A stretch of DNA of 64,000 nucleotides from Chitinophaga pinensis (GCA_945883825.1 CAMCYF010000011.1:1-64000); one strand, 5' to 3'; counted from the stretch's first letter, positions 36,357-45,959 are shown. Numbers and translations are program-made. Notes: a model not told the origin generated them from the sequence alone.

Positions 36357-37226
36357 TTATCCCAAGTAACTCTTTAAAGTTCTATTTTTAGAAGTGTGCT
36401 TTAAACGTCGAATTGCTTTTTCTTTAATTTGTCTAACCCGTTCTCGCGTTAAATCAAATTTAGTTCCAATTTCTTCTAAAGACATTGGAGTTGCACCTTC
36501 CAATCCATAAAACATATTTACAACATCGCTTTCTCTTTGCGTCAAAGAAGTAAGTGAACTTCGAATATCAGAGCGCAAAGATTCTAATACTAGATTTGCT
36601 TCTGGACCAGGCAGTGAATCACCCACCATTACATCGTACATGCTCGAAGAAGATTCATCACCATCTACAAGAGGTGCATCCATTGAAATATGTCGACCAT
36701 TCTGTGCAAGAGATTGCTTAACCTCCTCAGTTGTGCATTCTAAAAACTCTGCTAATTCATCTGCTGAAGGAGGTCGCTCGAATTTTTGTTCTAATTCAGA
36801 ATAAGCACGGTTAATTTTATTTATGTTTCCAATTTTATTTAGTGGTAAACGGACAATTCTAGCTTGTTCGGCAAGAGCTTGCAAAATCGACTGGCGAATC
36901 CACCAAACAGCATACGAAATAAACTTAAATCCTCGGGTTTCATCAAAACGCTCTGCGGCTTTAATTAAGCCAACATTCCCCTCATTTATTAAATCCGGAA
37001 GTGCTAAGCCTTGATTTTGATATTGCTTAGAAACAGAAACAACAAATCGCAAGTTTGCTTTTGTTAAACGCTCCAATGCCTGACGGTCACCATTGCGAAT
37101 TTTACGTGCTAATTGAACTTCTTCATCAGCTGTAATAAGATCAACGCGTCCAATTTCTTGAAGGTATTTATCAAGAGATGCCGTTTCTCTGTTTGTAACT
37201 TGTTTTGCGATTTTTAATTGTCTCAT
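36357..37226 (-). CDS. rpoD: Primary RNA polymerase sigma factor (short Bacteroidota type)
   Basis: The 289-residue sigma-70 factor lacks the long N-terminal region 1.1 and insert of E. coli RpoD, as usual in Bacteroidota. Region 1.2 ([20 protein letters not shown] in part), 2.4 ([17 protein letters not shown]), 3 ([17 protein letters not shown]) and 4.2 ([26 protein letters not shown], in part) are present. It should read the TAnnTTTG elements found throughout this window. The upstream gap of about 280 bases to the next gene is A+T-rich; I saw no clear promoter or hairpin in it. Confidence 0.96.
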   Translation of the reverse strand: MRQLKIAKQVTNRETASLDKYLQEIGRVDLITADEEVQLARKIRNGDRQALERLTKANLRFVVSVSKQYQNQGLALPDLINEGNVGLIKAAERFDETRGFKFISYAVWWIRQSILQALAEQARIVRLPLNKIGNINKINRAYSELEQKFERPPSADELAEFLECTTEEVKQSLAQNGRHISMDAPLVDGDESSSSMYDVMVGDSLPGPEANLVLESLRSDIRSSLTSLTQRESDVVNMFYGLEGATPMSLEEIGTKFDLTRERVRQIKEKAIRRLKHTSKNRTLKSYLG

Positions 37227-37505
37227 TTTGCTTTATTTGTAAGTGTTGGAGTTATAAAACGTATTATAATTAAAAAGGTTAGTGTTTTGACGCTTTTTTT
37301 TTGAAATAAAAACAAGAAGATTATAATTTGTAAATAAATGAGTAGTATTTGATTAGTTTGGCTGAATATTTAACTTCCTTTTAAAATTTAAAAAAGAGCG
37401 TTTTAGCAGGATTTTTTATCTTTTCTAGAAACTTAATCCCAAAAAAAATAAATTATTGATTTGGAAAAACTACTTATTTTTTTTAAACTTGTTATAATCA
37501 AGAAG

Positions 37506-37868
37506 ATGGAAAAAAGAACTTGTTTAGAATGTGAGGCAAAATTATCTGGGAGAAAAGACCAAAAATTCTGTGCTGATTACTGTCGAAATACCTATAATAA
37601 CCGACAGAATGAAGATGCCAATGCAACGGTAAGGAGAATAAATGGGATATTGAGAAAAAATAGAAGGATTCTAGCGCAGCACAATCCAAATGGAAAAAAA
37701 ACACTAGATGGCATTACCTTAGCAGAAGACGGATTTAATTTTCATTATTTCACAAACACCTACAAAACTTTAAAAGGAAGCCACTACTATTTTTGCTACG
37801 ATCATGGTTATATTAAGTTAGAAAATGACCAATATATGCTGGTGCTCAAGCAAGATTATGTGAAATAG
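37506..37868 (+). CDS. Small treble-clef/zinc-ribbon protein, function unknown
   Basis: I place the start at the ATG of MEKRTCLECEAKL; a longer frame from a TTG at 37461 adds a hydrophobic stretch unlike the rest and is unlikely. The 120-residue protein has CLEC...KFCADYCRNTYNN (Cys6, 9, 22, 26), a zinc knuckle seen in many small Bacteroidota proteins, then a basic middle and DGITLAEDGFNFHYFT near the end. It probably binds zinc and perhaps nucleic acid. It lies between rpoD (divergent) and lysS. Confidence 0.78.
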   Translation: MEKRTCLECEAKLSGRKDQKFCADYCRNTYNNRQNEDANATVRRINGILRKNRRILAQHNPNGKKTLDGITLAEDGFNFHYFTNTYKTLKGSHYYFCYDHGYIKLENDQYMLVLKQDYVK

Positions 37869-37914
37869 AATAAATGAGCTGCTTTATTTCGTTCTCAAAT
37901 TTGCAAAGAACTTC

Positions 37915-37922
37915 TATCTTTG
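37915..37922 (+). promoter_or_regulatory. lysS promoter, -7 element TATCTTTG
   Basis: This perfect TAnnTTTG is 20 bases before the lysS ATG and predicts a short leader. A TTTG at 37900-37903 is too close for a normal -33. Confidence 0.55.
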
Positions 37923-37942
37923 TAAAGTCAATAAAATAATCA

Positions 37943-39646
37943 ATGAGCTTAATAGAACTTTCTGAACAAGAAATACAAAGACGTGAATCTTTACAAAAAT
38001 TACGCGACTTAGGAATAGATCCTTATCCTGCGGCATTATTTCCAGTAAATTCCTCCGCTAAGGAAATAAAGAATGATTTCGAAGATGGAAAGCAGGTTTG
38101 TATTGCAGGAAGAATGATGAGCCAACGAGTGATGGGAAAAGCATCTTTTGCTGAACTTCAAGACGCTAGTGGAAGAATTCAAATTTATATTAACCGCGAC
38201 GAGATTTGCCCTGATGAAGATAAAACATTCTACAATGAAATTTTTAAAAAATTACTCGATTTAGGAGACTTTATAGGTGTAGAAGGAAAAGTTTTTAAAA
38301 CACAAGTTGGGGAAATTTCCATTCATGTCACAAAATTAACGCTATTAGCAAAAGCCTTAAGACCTTTGCCGCTTCCTAAAATTGATGCAGAGGGAAGAAT
38401 TCACGATGCTTTTACAGATGCTGAAATGCGCTCGAGACAACGATATGTAGATTTAGTAGTAAACCCGCACGTAAAAGACACTTTTGTAAAACGATCAAAA
38501 ACGATTTCTTCAATGCGCCGGTTTTTTGATGGGTTTGACTATTTAGAAGTTGAGACACCAATTCTACAAGCAATACCAGGTGGAGCAGCAGCACGCCCCT
38601 TTATCACACATCACAATGCATTAGATATTCCACTTTATTTAAGAATTGCAAATGAAATGTATTTAAAACGATTAATTGTTGGTGGTTTTGAAGGCGTTTA
38701 TGAATTTGCAAAAGACTTTCGGAATGAAGGAATGGATCGCACGCATAATCCAGAATTTACAATGCTTGAAATCTACGTTTCCTATAAAGATTACAACTGG
38801 ATGATGGATTTCACAGAAAAAATGATTGAAAAGGTCGCTCATGATGTTTGCGGAAGCACAGAAATAGAAGTTGGCGGAAATAAAATTTCACTAAAAGCAC
38901 CTTATAAAAGAATTTCTATGCGCGATGCAATTCTTGAATTTACTGGAAAAGATATCAATGGTAAATCAGAAATGGAATTAAAGGAAATTTGTAAAGAATT
39001 AGGAATTGAAACAGATTCTTCAATGGGGAAAGGGAAATTAATAGATGAGATTTTTGGTGAGAAATGTGAAGCGCATTTTATTCAGCCAACATTTATTACA
39101 GACTATCCAATTGAAATGTCGCCTTTGTGTAAGAAACACCGCGATAATCCAGAATTAACAGAACGCTTTGAGTTGATGATTAATGGGAAAGAAATTGCAA
39201 ATGCTTACTCAGAATTAAATGACCCGATTGACCAAAGAGAACGCTTTGAAGAACAAATGAGTCTTTCTGAAAAAGGAGACGACGAAGCAATGTTTATCGA
39301 CCAAGATTTTTTGAGGGCTTTAGAATATGGCATGCCCCCAACCTCTGGGATGGGAATAGGAATTGACCGTTTAGTAATGCTTTTAACAAATAATATTTCC
39401 ATTCAAGAAGTACTGTTTTTTCCTCAAATGCGACCAGAAACTAAATCCGTTAAAGTCGAACTAAATGATTCAGAAAAAATCATTTTTGAAACGATGAAAG
39501 AATTGAAAGAACTGCAATTATTCCAGCTCAAAGAAAAATTTGAAATGAGTAATAAAGTATGGGATACAAGTATTAAAACTTTAACGAAACATAATTTAAT
39601 AAAAGTTACGAAAGAATTGGAAGAACTTTGGGTTCGACTTGCGTAA
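37943..39646 (+). CDS. lysS: Lysyl-tRNA synthetase, class II
   Basis: The 567-residue enzyme has the OB-fold anticodon domain (VCIAGRMMSQRVMGKASFAEL in part) and class II motifs: motif 1 near FFDGFDYLEVETPILQ, motif 2 FRNEGMDRTHNPEFTMLE, and motif 3 GMGIGIDRLVMLL. It is about 60 residues longer than E. coli LysS because of a C-terminal extension (ETKSVKVELNDSEKI ... TKELEELWVRLA), a winged-helix-like tail I know from other Bacteroidota LysS. Monocistronic with its own promoter. Confidence 0.96.
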   Translation: MSLIELSEQEIQRRESLQKLRDLGIDPYPAALFPVNSSAKEIKNDFEDGKQVCIAGRMMSQRVMGKASFAELQDASGRIQIYINRDEICPDEDKTFYNEIFKKLLDLGDFIGVEGKVFKTQVGEISIHVTKLTLLAKALRPLPLPKIDAEGRIHDAFTDAEMRSRQRYVDLVVNPHVKDTFVKRSKTISSMRRFFDGFDYLEVETPILQAIPGGAAARPFITHHNALDIPLYLRIANEMYLKRLIVGGFEGVYEFAKDFRNEGMDRTHNPEFTMLEIYVSYKDYNWMMDFTEKMIEKVAHDVCGSTEIEVGGNKISLKAPYKRISMRDAILEFTGKDINGKSEMELKEICKELGIETDSSMGKGKLIDEIFGEKCEAHFIQPTFITDYPIEMSPLCKKHRDNPELTERFELMINGKEIANAYSELNDPIDQRERFEEQMSLSEKGDDEAMFIDQDFLRALEYGMPPTSGMGIGIDRLVMLLTNNISIQEVLFFPQMRPETKSVKVELNDSEKIIFETMKELKELQLFQLKEKFEMSNKVWDTSIKTLTKHNLIKVTKELEELWVRLA

Positions 39647-39705
39647 TACTAAATTTGCATTGCATATTCTTAGAGTAAATTATTCATTCTAAATAACTTA
39701 TTGTT

Positions 39706-40476
39706 ATGACTACAAAAGAAGAAATTGTACATAATTGGCTTCCGCGTTATACTGGAAAAAAAATTGAGGATTTTGGTCACTACATTTTACTCACTAATTT
39801 CTCTGCATATGTTAACCTATTTGCAAAATGGAAAAATGTTGAGGTTGAAGGATTAGACCGGCCGATGCAATCTGCAACAAGCGAAGGAATCACCATCATT
39901 AATTTTAGTATGGGGAGCGCGATGGCGGCGACAATAATGGACTTATTATCTGCTATAGAACCAAAAGCGGTTTTATTTTTAGGGAAATGTGGTGGATTAA
40001 AAAAGAAAAATGAAATTGGCGATCTAATATTACCAATTGCAGCGATTCGAGGTGAAGGTACTTCCAATGATTATTTTCCAGCGGAAGTTCCTGCCTTGCC
40101 ATCCTTCAATCTTCAAAAAGCGATTTCTTCAACAATAAGAAGTAGTGGAAGAGATTATTGGACAGGAACAGTTTATACCACTAATAGAAGGGTTTGGGAG
40201 CACGATGAAAAATTTAAAGAATATTTAAGAACAATAAGAGCCATGGCAATTGACATGGAAACTGCGACCATTTTTAGTGTTGGATTCTTTAATGAAATTC
40301 CTGTTGGCGCATTGTTATTAGTAAGTGACCAACCGATGACGCCTGAAGGAGTGAAAACAGAAACAAGCGATGCAAATGTAAGTGCTAACTACTTATCTGA
40401 CCATCTAAAAATAGGAATTGATTCCTTAAAAGAAATTCAAAATTCGGGAAATACAGTAAAGCATTTGAAATTTTAA
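39706..40476 (+). CDS. amn: AMP nucleosidase (short Bacteroidota type)
   Basis: The 256-residue nucleoside phosphorylase-fold enzyme matches the C-terminal catalytic part of AMP nucleosidase, which hydrolyses AMP to adenine and ribose 5-phosphate. Signatures are NFSMGSAMAATIMDLL, VLFLGKCGGLKKKNEIGDLI (in part), RGEGTSNDYFP, VYTTNRRVWEHD, AIDMETATIFSVGF and LLLVSDQPMTPEGVKT. E. coli Amn is about 480 residues with an extra N-terminal domain that is absent here. It ends 15 bases from the convergent regulator gene. Confidence 0.9.
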   Translation: MTTKEEIVHNWLPRYTGKKIEDFGHYILLTNFSAYVNLFAKWKNVEVEGLDRPMQSATSEGITIINFSMGSAMAATIMDLLSAIEPKAVLFLGKCGGLKKKNEIGDLILPIAAIRGEGTSNDYFPAEVPALPSFNLQKAISSTIRSSGRDYWTGTVYTTNRRVWEHDEKFKEYLRTIRAMAIDMETATIFSVGFFNEIPVGALLLVSDQPMTPEGVKTETSDANVSANYLSDHLKIGIDSLKEIQNSGNTVKHLKF

Positions 40477-40491
40477 AGGCAAAGAAAATAC

Positions 40492-41184
40492 CTATAGCTC
40501 TTCACTAAAAGTGTAGCCTACTCCTTTAATTGTTCTGATAACTGAATCCCCTAATTTTTCTCTTAATTTTCGAATGTGCACATCAATTGTTCGTTCGCCA
40601 ACAATTGTATCGTTACCCCAAACTATCGAAAGAATTTGATCTCTGTTAAAAACCTTACCTGGGCGACTTGCGAGTAACTCTAAAAGTTCAAATTCTTTTT
40701 TTGGTAAGATGATAGATAAACCATCTACTTCTATTAAAAATTTTTCTCTGTCAATTTTTATTTTTTTAGAAGGTGAATCAACATCGATTCTTTTTGTATT
40801 CTCAAACCTTCTTAACAAAGATTCTATTTTAGTAATCAATAAACGAGGGCGAATTGGTTTTGTGATATAATCATCAGCACCAGCTTCAAAACCTGCAATT
40901 TGAGCATAATCTTCAGCACGAGATGTTAAAAAAACAATAATGGGCTGCGCTAAATTTAAATCTTTTCGAATCATTTGACATGCTTCAATACCGTCTATTT
41001 TTGGCATCATCACATCTAAAATTATCAAGGATGGCATTATTTGCTGAGTTAATCGAACCCCCTCTTCTCCATTTGAAGCGGTAAATACTTTGTAACCTTC
41101 TTTCCTAATCGTATAAGATAGAAATTCTAAAATGTCTGGTTCGTCATCGACAAGTAAAATTGTATGCCCCCTTAAATTATCCAT
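40492..41184 (-). CDS. OmpR/PhoB-family response regulator
   Basis: The regulator has about 230 residues from the ATG at 41184 (MDNLRGHTILLVDDEP). A longer frame to 41211 would read through the terminator hairpin of the upstream gene, so I reject it. The receiver has DDEPD, phospho-Asp in LIILDVMMPKIDG and Lys in DYITKPI; the winged helix has LPKKEFELLELLASRPGKVF (in part), VGERTIDVHIRKLREKL and IRTIKGVGYTF. No kinase lies next to it. It is downstream of a T9SS protein and a TonB receptor whose promoters carry matching 11-base repeats, the spacing used by PhoB/PhoP-type factors. Confidence 0.93.
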   Translation of the reverse strand: MDNLRGHTILLVDDEPDILEFLSYTIRKEGYKVFTASNGEEGVRLTQQIMPSLIILDVMMPKIDGIEACQMIRKDLNLAQPIIVFLTSRAEDYAQIAGFEAGADDYITKPIRPRLLITKIESLLRRFENTKRIDVDSPSKKIKIDREKFLIEVDGLSIILPKKEFELLELLASRPGKVFNRDQILSIVWGNDTIVGERTIDVHIRKLREKLGDSVIRTIKGVGYTFSEEL

Positions 41185-41193
41185 TCTTTTATT

Positions 41194-41228
41194 TAAAAAA
41201 AGGGCTGCCAAAACTTTTAACAGCCCTT
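41194..41228 (-). terminator. Rho-independent terminator after the T9SS beta-helix-like gene
   Basis: Read on the minus strand, AAGGGCTG and CAGCCCTT form an eight-pair stem followed by a T run. It lies between the T9SS gene stop and the regulator start, so the regulator is expressed by read-through or from a promoter within the short gap. Confidence 0.85.
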
Positions 41229-41240
41229 ACTATTTACTTT

Positions 41241-42899
41241 TTATTTTGCAACTATAAAGCTTTTTGTGAAGCTTGAATTTTGCCCTACAAAAAGTATTGA
41301 ATACATGCCATTTGCTAAAGATGACACATTCATTGTTACAAAATTTTGATCTTCATCTTGAACATCTATTGTTTGAATGATTCTTCCAACTCGATCGCTT
41401 ACAAGAAGTTTAAATGCTGAACCACTTTGATTATCAAAAGCAACAACTAAATTCTCATTCGCAGGATTTGGATAAATCGAAATGTTATTTAATTCAATTG
41501 ATTCTTCAATTCCTCCTGTTATGTCTACAAAGAACTTCGGATGAGTAAATGAAGCACCTGAAGCTGCGGAAGAACCACTAGTCAATCGAGCATCTGGAGT
41601 TGTTCCAAGTGGTGCAAATAAATTTACCCAAGATACTTGAGATATAGATTGCGTTGAGTCATTTCCATCAGCACCCCAAAAAGAAGTATAGAAAGAACTT
41701 GTAGATGCAGCTCCACCGCTTGTACCAGCATTATAAACTGTATTTGTATTATTCGTGAAACCTGTAAGAACATTGTTAGAAAAAACCAAAGTGTCGGCAT
41801 TTACATTATTTACAACTGAAGTCCCTTCGATTGATAATCCTTTTTCCCAACCTACAACAAGGGAATTAAAACATGAAACAGCCGTATTTCTTCTCAAACG
41901 AAACGCTTTTTCGAACTTCTCACCCACTGGAAGAACTATTGAACCATTTCCTTTAGGTCCAACTAATGTAACGTTAGAAAAAATAGCGGCAGTTTTTGGT
42001 TGACCAGCAGAGCCTGCTGCATCATTATCTGATTCAAAACAATTGGAATCACCAATTGCATCAGAAACATCTTTATCACGAATTGCTAAGGCAAACTGTA
42101 TTTTTCCTCTAAAACCAAAGTCAGTATCAAAATCATCATCTAAACCTCTGTATGCAATAAGATGCTTACAATTAACAGTTCCTCCAAACCATTCAAATGA
42201 ATCATCCCCTGAATGAGAAACTTGAATAAAATCAATCGTTGTTGCAGATCCAACTGATCCAAAAGTTAAACCATTAATCTCCTTGTTAGGTTCTAATGCA
42301 ATACCAGCAAATTCAATTCGAACATATTTTAATGTGCCAGAATTATCGTTATCTAAACTTCCGCCGTACTCAGTATTATTTGTTGGAACGATTCCTTCAA
42401 TATTCGCTACACCACCCGGTTGATTGTTTCTTGCTAATCCTAGAAGAACAATACCACCCCAATCTCCTTCACTACGGTTGCCTATAGCTTCATTAGAAGT
42501 AAAAATAATTGGACTTGCTATTGTGCCAATTGCATTTAATTTAGATCCGCGTGTAACTAATAATGAACCTTGTGTCGCTTTGTCACCACGAATAATTGTT
42601 CCTGGTAGAATGGTTAAAGTAGCAGAGTTTGTTACATATATTTTATTCTGTAATAAAATAACACCACTCCAAGTTGTACTTGTTGTTATGTCTGTTGAAA
42701 CTGTAGTTGTTGTAGCTGGATAATCTGTATTTTCTGCATCAAAATTTGACCAGCCCGAAGTCCAATCTGATGCTGCAGTGTTATCCGTTACAGGAAATGC
42801 ACCTTTGTAGGTTGTTGGTGTCCAAAATGCATCTTGAGCGTGTAGGTTAATCCCCAAGCTTAATACAAAGCTTGCTAAGTAAATGTTTTTCTTTTTCAT
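41241..42899 (-). CDS. T9SS-exported protein, probable right-handed beta-helix, type A sorting domain
   Basis: The start is the ATG of MKKKNIYLASFVLSLGINLHAQ, a signal peptide; a TTG frame 24 bases upstream is less likely. The 552-residue protein has the ladder-like body TLTILPGTIIRGDKATQGSL, DWGGIVLLG, YGGSLDNDNSG, YVRIEFAGI, EWFGGTVNCKHLIAYRGLDD (in part), common in a Bacteroidota family often found near TonB receptors. The C-terminus SIYPNPANENLVV ... ANGMYSILFVG ... FTKSFIVAK is a type A T9SS sorting signal. It has its own promoter with phased repeats and its own terminator. Substrate unknown; phosphate-related uptake is a hypothesis. Confidence 0.88.
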   Translation of the reverse strand: MKKKNIYLASFVLSLGINLHAQDAFWTPTTYKGAFPVTDNTAASDWTSGWSNFDAENTDYPATTTTVSTDITTSTTWSGVILLQNKIYVTNSATLTILPGTIIRGDKATQGSLLVTRGSKLNAIGTIASPIIFTSNEAIGNRSEGDWGGIVLLGLARNNQPGGVANIEGIVPTNNTEYGGSLDNDNSGTLKYVRIEFAGIALEPNKEINGLTFGSVGSATTIDFIQVSHSGDDSFEWFGGTVNCKHLIAYRGLDDDFDTDFGFRGKIQFALAIRDKDVSDAIGDSNCFESDNDAAGSAGQPKTAAIFSNVTLVGPKGNGSIVLPVGEKFEKAFRLRRNTAVSCFNSLVVGWEKGLSIEGTSVVNNVNADTLVFSNNVLTGFTNNTNTVYNAGTSGGAASTSSFYTSFWGADGNDSTQSISQVSWVNLFAPLGTTPDARLTSGSSAASGASFTHPKFFVDITGGIEESIELNNISIYPNPANENLVVAFDNQSGSAFKLLVSDRVGRIIQTIDVQDEDQNFVTMNVSSLANGMYSILFVGQNSSFTKSFIVAK

Positions 42900-42961
42900 A
42901 ATATTTTTTTTTAGTTGGAACAAAATTCCACAGAAAAAGAAGTTGCCATGTTACACGATAT

Positions 42962-42988
42962 TTAAATGTTCTTTAAGTTTAGGTTAAG
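42962..42988 (-). promoter_or_regulatory. Phased TTAA(A/G) direct repeats upstream of the T9SS gene
   Basis: On the + strand TTAAA (42962), TTAAG (42973) and TTAAG (42984) are spaced exactly 11 bases apart. The first repeat is 63 bases upstream of the minus-strand ATG. The same triad occurs before the TonB receptor. Confidence 0.65.
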
Positions 42989-43030
42989 AACTATCGGTAT
43001 TTTGTTAACATTAGAAAAAAGCGGGAATTA

Positions 43031-45877
43031 TTAGAAATTGTATTTTAATGACATAGAAACAGTTTGCCCAAACGTTATTTCTTGCCAAGCACTGTCAGTG
43101 CCTTTATCATACTTCTTATTTTTATTTATATCTTGGAAATAGATTAAATCTTGTGCAAGTAAATCCTTAATATTTAATTTTAATTCTAATTTATTCTTAA
43201 ACATTTTGGAAATCTGAAAGTCGATTACATTTCTACCATTCTCCCAAACACTAGGTTCTTGAATACTACCAGCAATAGCAATTCTTTGACCTACTAAATT
43301 ATAAGACAAACTAAAATTAACATCCTTAGGAGCTGAATAATATATACCTGCATTAATAATATAAGGAGATTGGCCTTGTAATGGTCTTGCGGAATTAGTA
43401 TATTCTGCTTGACCTGCATACATACTTAAATCTACACTTGAACGAATAATTGAAGCATTTGCATAAAGTGTGATATCCTTTAAGAACGAAGTGGAAGCTT
43501 TAGAATCAATCAGTTCAAGATTCATTCTAAATTCAAATTCAGCGCCATAATTTTTTGTGTTTCCTACATTGTCATATTTTAGTTCTGGTGCTCCAGATGT
43601 TCCGGTTCCTAAAATCAATTCAATTGGATTGGTAAATTGCTTGTAGAATGCCGAGACACTAAAAATTTGTCCAGCACCAGGAAAAAATTCAAATCTAGCA
43701 TCAAAATTATTAATTGATGCTCTCTTTAATGTGGGGTCTCCTGATGTTAAATTGTCATTCAAGAAATTGTAAAAGGAAAATGGTGCTAACTCTCTAAATT
43801 CAGGTCGAGAAAGTGTTTTTGACGCACTCAAGCGAAAATTCGCTTTATTAGTAAGTGAATAAATTAAATTCACGGAAGGTAATATATCAACAACAGTTGT
43901 ATCAATATTTTGCTGAAGATTAGAACCAAATTCTATATATTTAAAATTCTGACGATAAGACTCTATGCGAGCACCTCCAACAATTCTTAGTTTTTCAGCA
44001 ATTTTTGTATCGAACATGGCATAAGCAGTATTTAAAATCGAAAATGCTTGGTAACTGTCATCTACATTTGTTCCTTCTTCTAATTTAAAACCACCTTGAC
44101 CATCAGCCATTAAACCTAAATTTGAATTTGAAAAGATTTGGTCTTCAGGTAATGATAATAATTGGTCATTAAAATTTAAGCTTCCTGCTGGATTGTATTT
44201 CGAAAAACCTAAATTTCTCGATTCGAAAGAACGCGTTCGGTATTGATGCATCCCCCCCATTTTAAGTTCCGTCTTTGTATTCAAGAACTCAAGAGGAATA
44301 GAAAGATCATATTTCGCACTTACTATTTTTTCATTTAGCAGCGACCAAAACATATTTCCAGCACCAAGTGTTGAAATATCATTATTTTGTATGACTGCAG
44401 CAAATGGAAGGGCTGTATCTGTTTGCTGGTATACTGTTCTTCTTAGAAAAGGGACTTCACGTTTCACATCACTAATGCCAGCTATCCATTTAAATTTTAT
44501 TTTATTTTTAAATTCATGATTTCCAAGAAATTGAGAACTTACAAGCTTATTTTGCGTGTACCAAATATTAGTTGATTTCTCAGATAAAACTGATTCAATA
44601 TCCATGTCTCGCTTTCCATTTCGAATATTCACTTTGTCATCTGAGGAAAGCGAATAAAGTGTTTTTAATTGAAGGGAATTATTATTGTTTAGTTTATATT
44701 TCATATTAAACATCGCACTGTTTAATACAGACTGAGTATACGCTGAATCTTTTAATTCATTTTTAGTGATAACTCCTGCTGCTGACTCTTCAAATTCTCT
44801 TCTTGTAACTTTATTAAAACTCATGTTGCTTTGGTAATTGTAAGCAAATACATAACCGAAATTTCGCTCCTCAGCTAACTTAATTGTTTTCCCGATGCTG
44901 TATTGCAAATTTAGATTTGGTAAAGCAAAACGACTATATGTCCCCCAACTATTTGGAATTGATTTAGCATATTCTGCTTTTTGAAGAGCGGAAAGATTAT
45001 TAAAATCTTCTGTTGATGGTAAACCAGATGGAAGAGTTCTTGAAGAAGAACTAAAGCCCAAAAAGTCTGTTTTGCTTCCATCGTATGTTTTAAAATCTTT
45101 AAAAGTTGTAATTAGATTGTAAGAACTTCCTATTTGGATACTTTGAAAATCATTTTCCTTGGGTTCAGTTGTATTGATATCAATTACACCACCAGCAAAT
45201 TCTCCTGGTAAATCTGGTGTTGCTGTCTTAATAATCACTAAATTATCTAACATATTTGAAGGGAAGACATCAAAAGAGAATGCCTTTCGATCACTTTCAG
45301 AACTTGGTAAAGGGGCACCGTTGATTAAGGCAAAATTGTAACGATCACTTAAGCCCCTTACAACAACAAATTTATTATCCTGGACACTTGCTCCACTAAT
45401 TCTTTTTAAAACATCTGAAGCTTTTGAATCGGGGGTCTTTTTAAATGTCTCTGATGTAATTCCATCTACAACTGTTGCGCTATTTCTTTGTAGTCTTAAT
45501 ATTTCAGTTGTTGATTCTCTATTAACTTTCGCTTTAACAGTAACAGGACCAAATTCTAGAATAACTTTATCTAAGGGAATATTTAAAACTAAATTCTCGT
45601 TTTCTTTTAATTTTATTTCCGTTAAAATTAGGTTGTTGTATGTTTCATTTCGAACTTCCAATATGTAAGTTCCTGCGCTTAAACCTTTCAAAGAATAATT
45701 TCCATCACCATCCGCTACAGCACCTTTTCCTAGTCCTTGAAGAATTACTTTTGCACCAAATAAAGCTTCATTCGTTTTAGAATCTGTTATTTTTCCGCTT
45801 AGGGAAGCATTTTGAGAAAATGAATAAGAAATTAAAAAACAAGTAGTTAAAAAGGTTAATAAAGACTTAAAATGCAT
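43031..45877 (-). CDS. TonB-dependent outer-membrane receptor with CarboxypepD_reg-like N-terminal domain
   Basis: The 948-residue receptor has a signal peptide (to SYSFSQ), a carboxypeptidase regulatory-like domain (about 25-105, NASLSGKITDSKTNEALFGA in part), and a plug (RISGASVQDNKFVVVRGLSD, NGAPLPSSE, FDVFPSNMLDNLVIIKTATPD in part). A long beta-barrel follows, ending in the aromatic MSLKYNF. These features mark active uptake of a ligand across the outer membrane. It is upstream of the T9SS protein and the PhoB-type regulator on the same strand, with its own phased-repeat promoter. The ligand cannot be read from the sequence. Confidence 0.93.
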   Translation of the reverse strand: MHFKSLLTFLTTCFLISYSFSQNASLSGKITDSKTNEALFGAKVILQGLGKGAVADGDGNYSLKGLSAGTYILEVRNETYNNLILTEIKLKENENLVLNIPLDKVILEFGPVTVKAKVNRESTTEILRLQRNSATVVDGITSETFKKTPDSKASDVLKRISGASVQDNKFVVVRGLSDRYNFALINGAPLPSSESDRKAFSFDVFPSNMLDNLVIIKTATPDLPGEFAGGVIDINTTEPKENDFQSIQIGSSYNLITTFKDFKTYDGSKTDFLGFSSSSRTLPSGLPSTEDFNNLSALQKAEYAKSIPNSWGTYSRFALPNLNLQYSIGKTIKLAEERNFGYVFAYNYQSNMSFNKVTRREFEESAAGVITKNELKDSAYTQSVLNSAMFNMKYKLNNNNSLQLKTLYSLSSDDKVNIRNGKRDMDIESVLSEKSTNIWYTQNKLVSSQFLGNHEFKNKIKFKWIAGISDVKREVPFLRRTVYQQTDTALPFAAVIQNNDISTLGAGNMFWSLLNEKIVSAKYDLSIPLEFLNTKTELKMGGMHQYRTRSFESRNLGFSKYNPAGSLNFNDQLLSLPEDQIFSNSNLGLMADGQGGFKLEEGTNVDDSYQAFSILNTAYAMFDTKIAEKLRIVGGARIESYRQNFKYIEFGSNLQQNIDTTVVDILPSVNLIYSLTNKANFRLSASKTLSRPEFRELAPFSFYNFLNDNLTSGDPTLKRASINNFDARFEFFPGAGQIFSVSAFYKQFTNPIELILGTGTSGAPELKYDNVGNTKNYGAEFEFRMNLELIDSKASTSFLKDITLYANASIIRSSVDLSMYAGQAEYTNSARPLQGQSPYIINAGIYYSAPKDVNFSLSYNLVGQRIAIAGSIQEPSVWENGRNVIDFQISKMFKNKLELKLNIKDLLAQDLIYFQDINKNKKYDKGTDSAWQEITFGQTVSMSLKYNF

Positions 45878-45932
45878 AAGATAGAAGTATTAAAATTGTA
45901 TGCAAAGAAACTGCCTTATCGTAATGCTAAAA

Positions 45933-45959
45933 TTAAAATAAGGTTAAGGTTATATTAAG
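45933..45959 (-). promoter_or_regulatory. Phased TTAA(A/G) direct repeats upstream of the TonB receptor
   Basis: On the + strand TTAAA (45933), TTAAG (45944) and TTAAG (45955) repeat at 11-base intervals, the same order and spacing as at 42962-42988. The first repeat is 56 bases from the minus-strand ATG. The rest of the 292-base gap is A+T-rich with no further clear signal. Confidence 0.65.

Noticed and set aside
37461-37505. TTG start of the zinc-ribbon protein
   Set aside because: Adds a hydrophobic A+T-rich translation with no family support; the ATG at 37506 begins right before the first Cys pair.
41185-41211. N-terminal extension of the PhoB-type regulator (MAALFLNKR)
   Set aside because: These codons come from the terminator hairpin of the preceding gene; the receiver domain starts naturally at the ATG at 41184.
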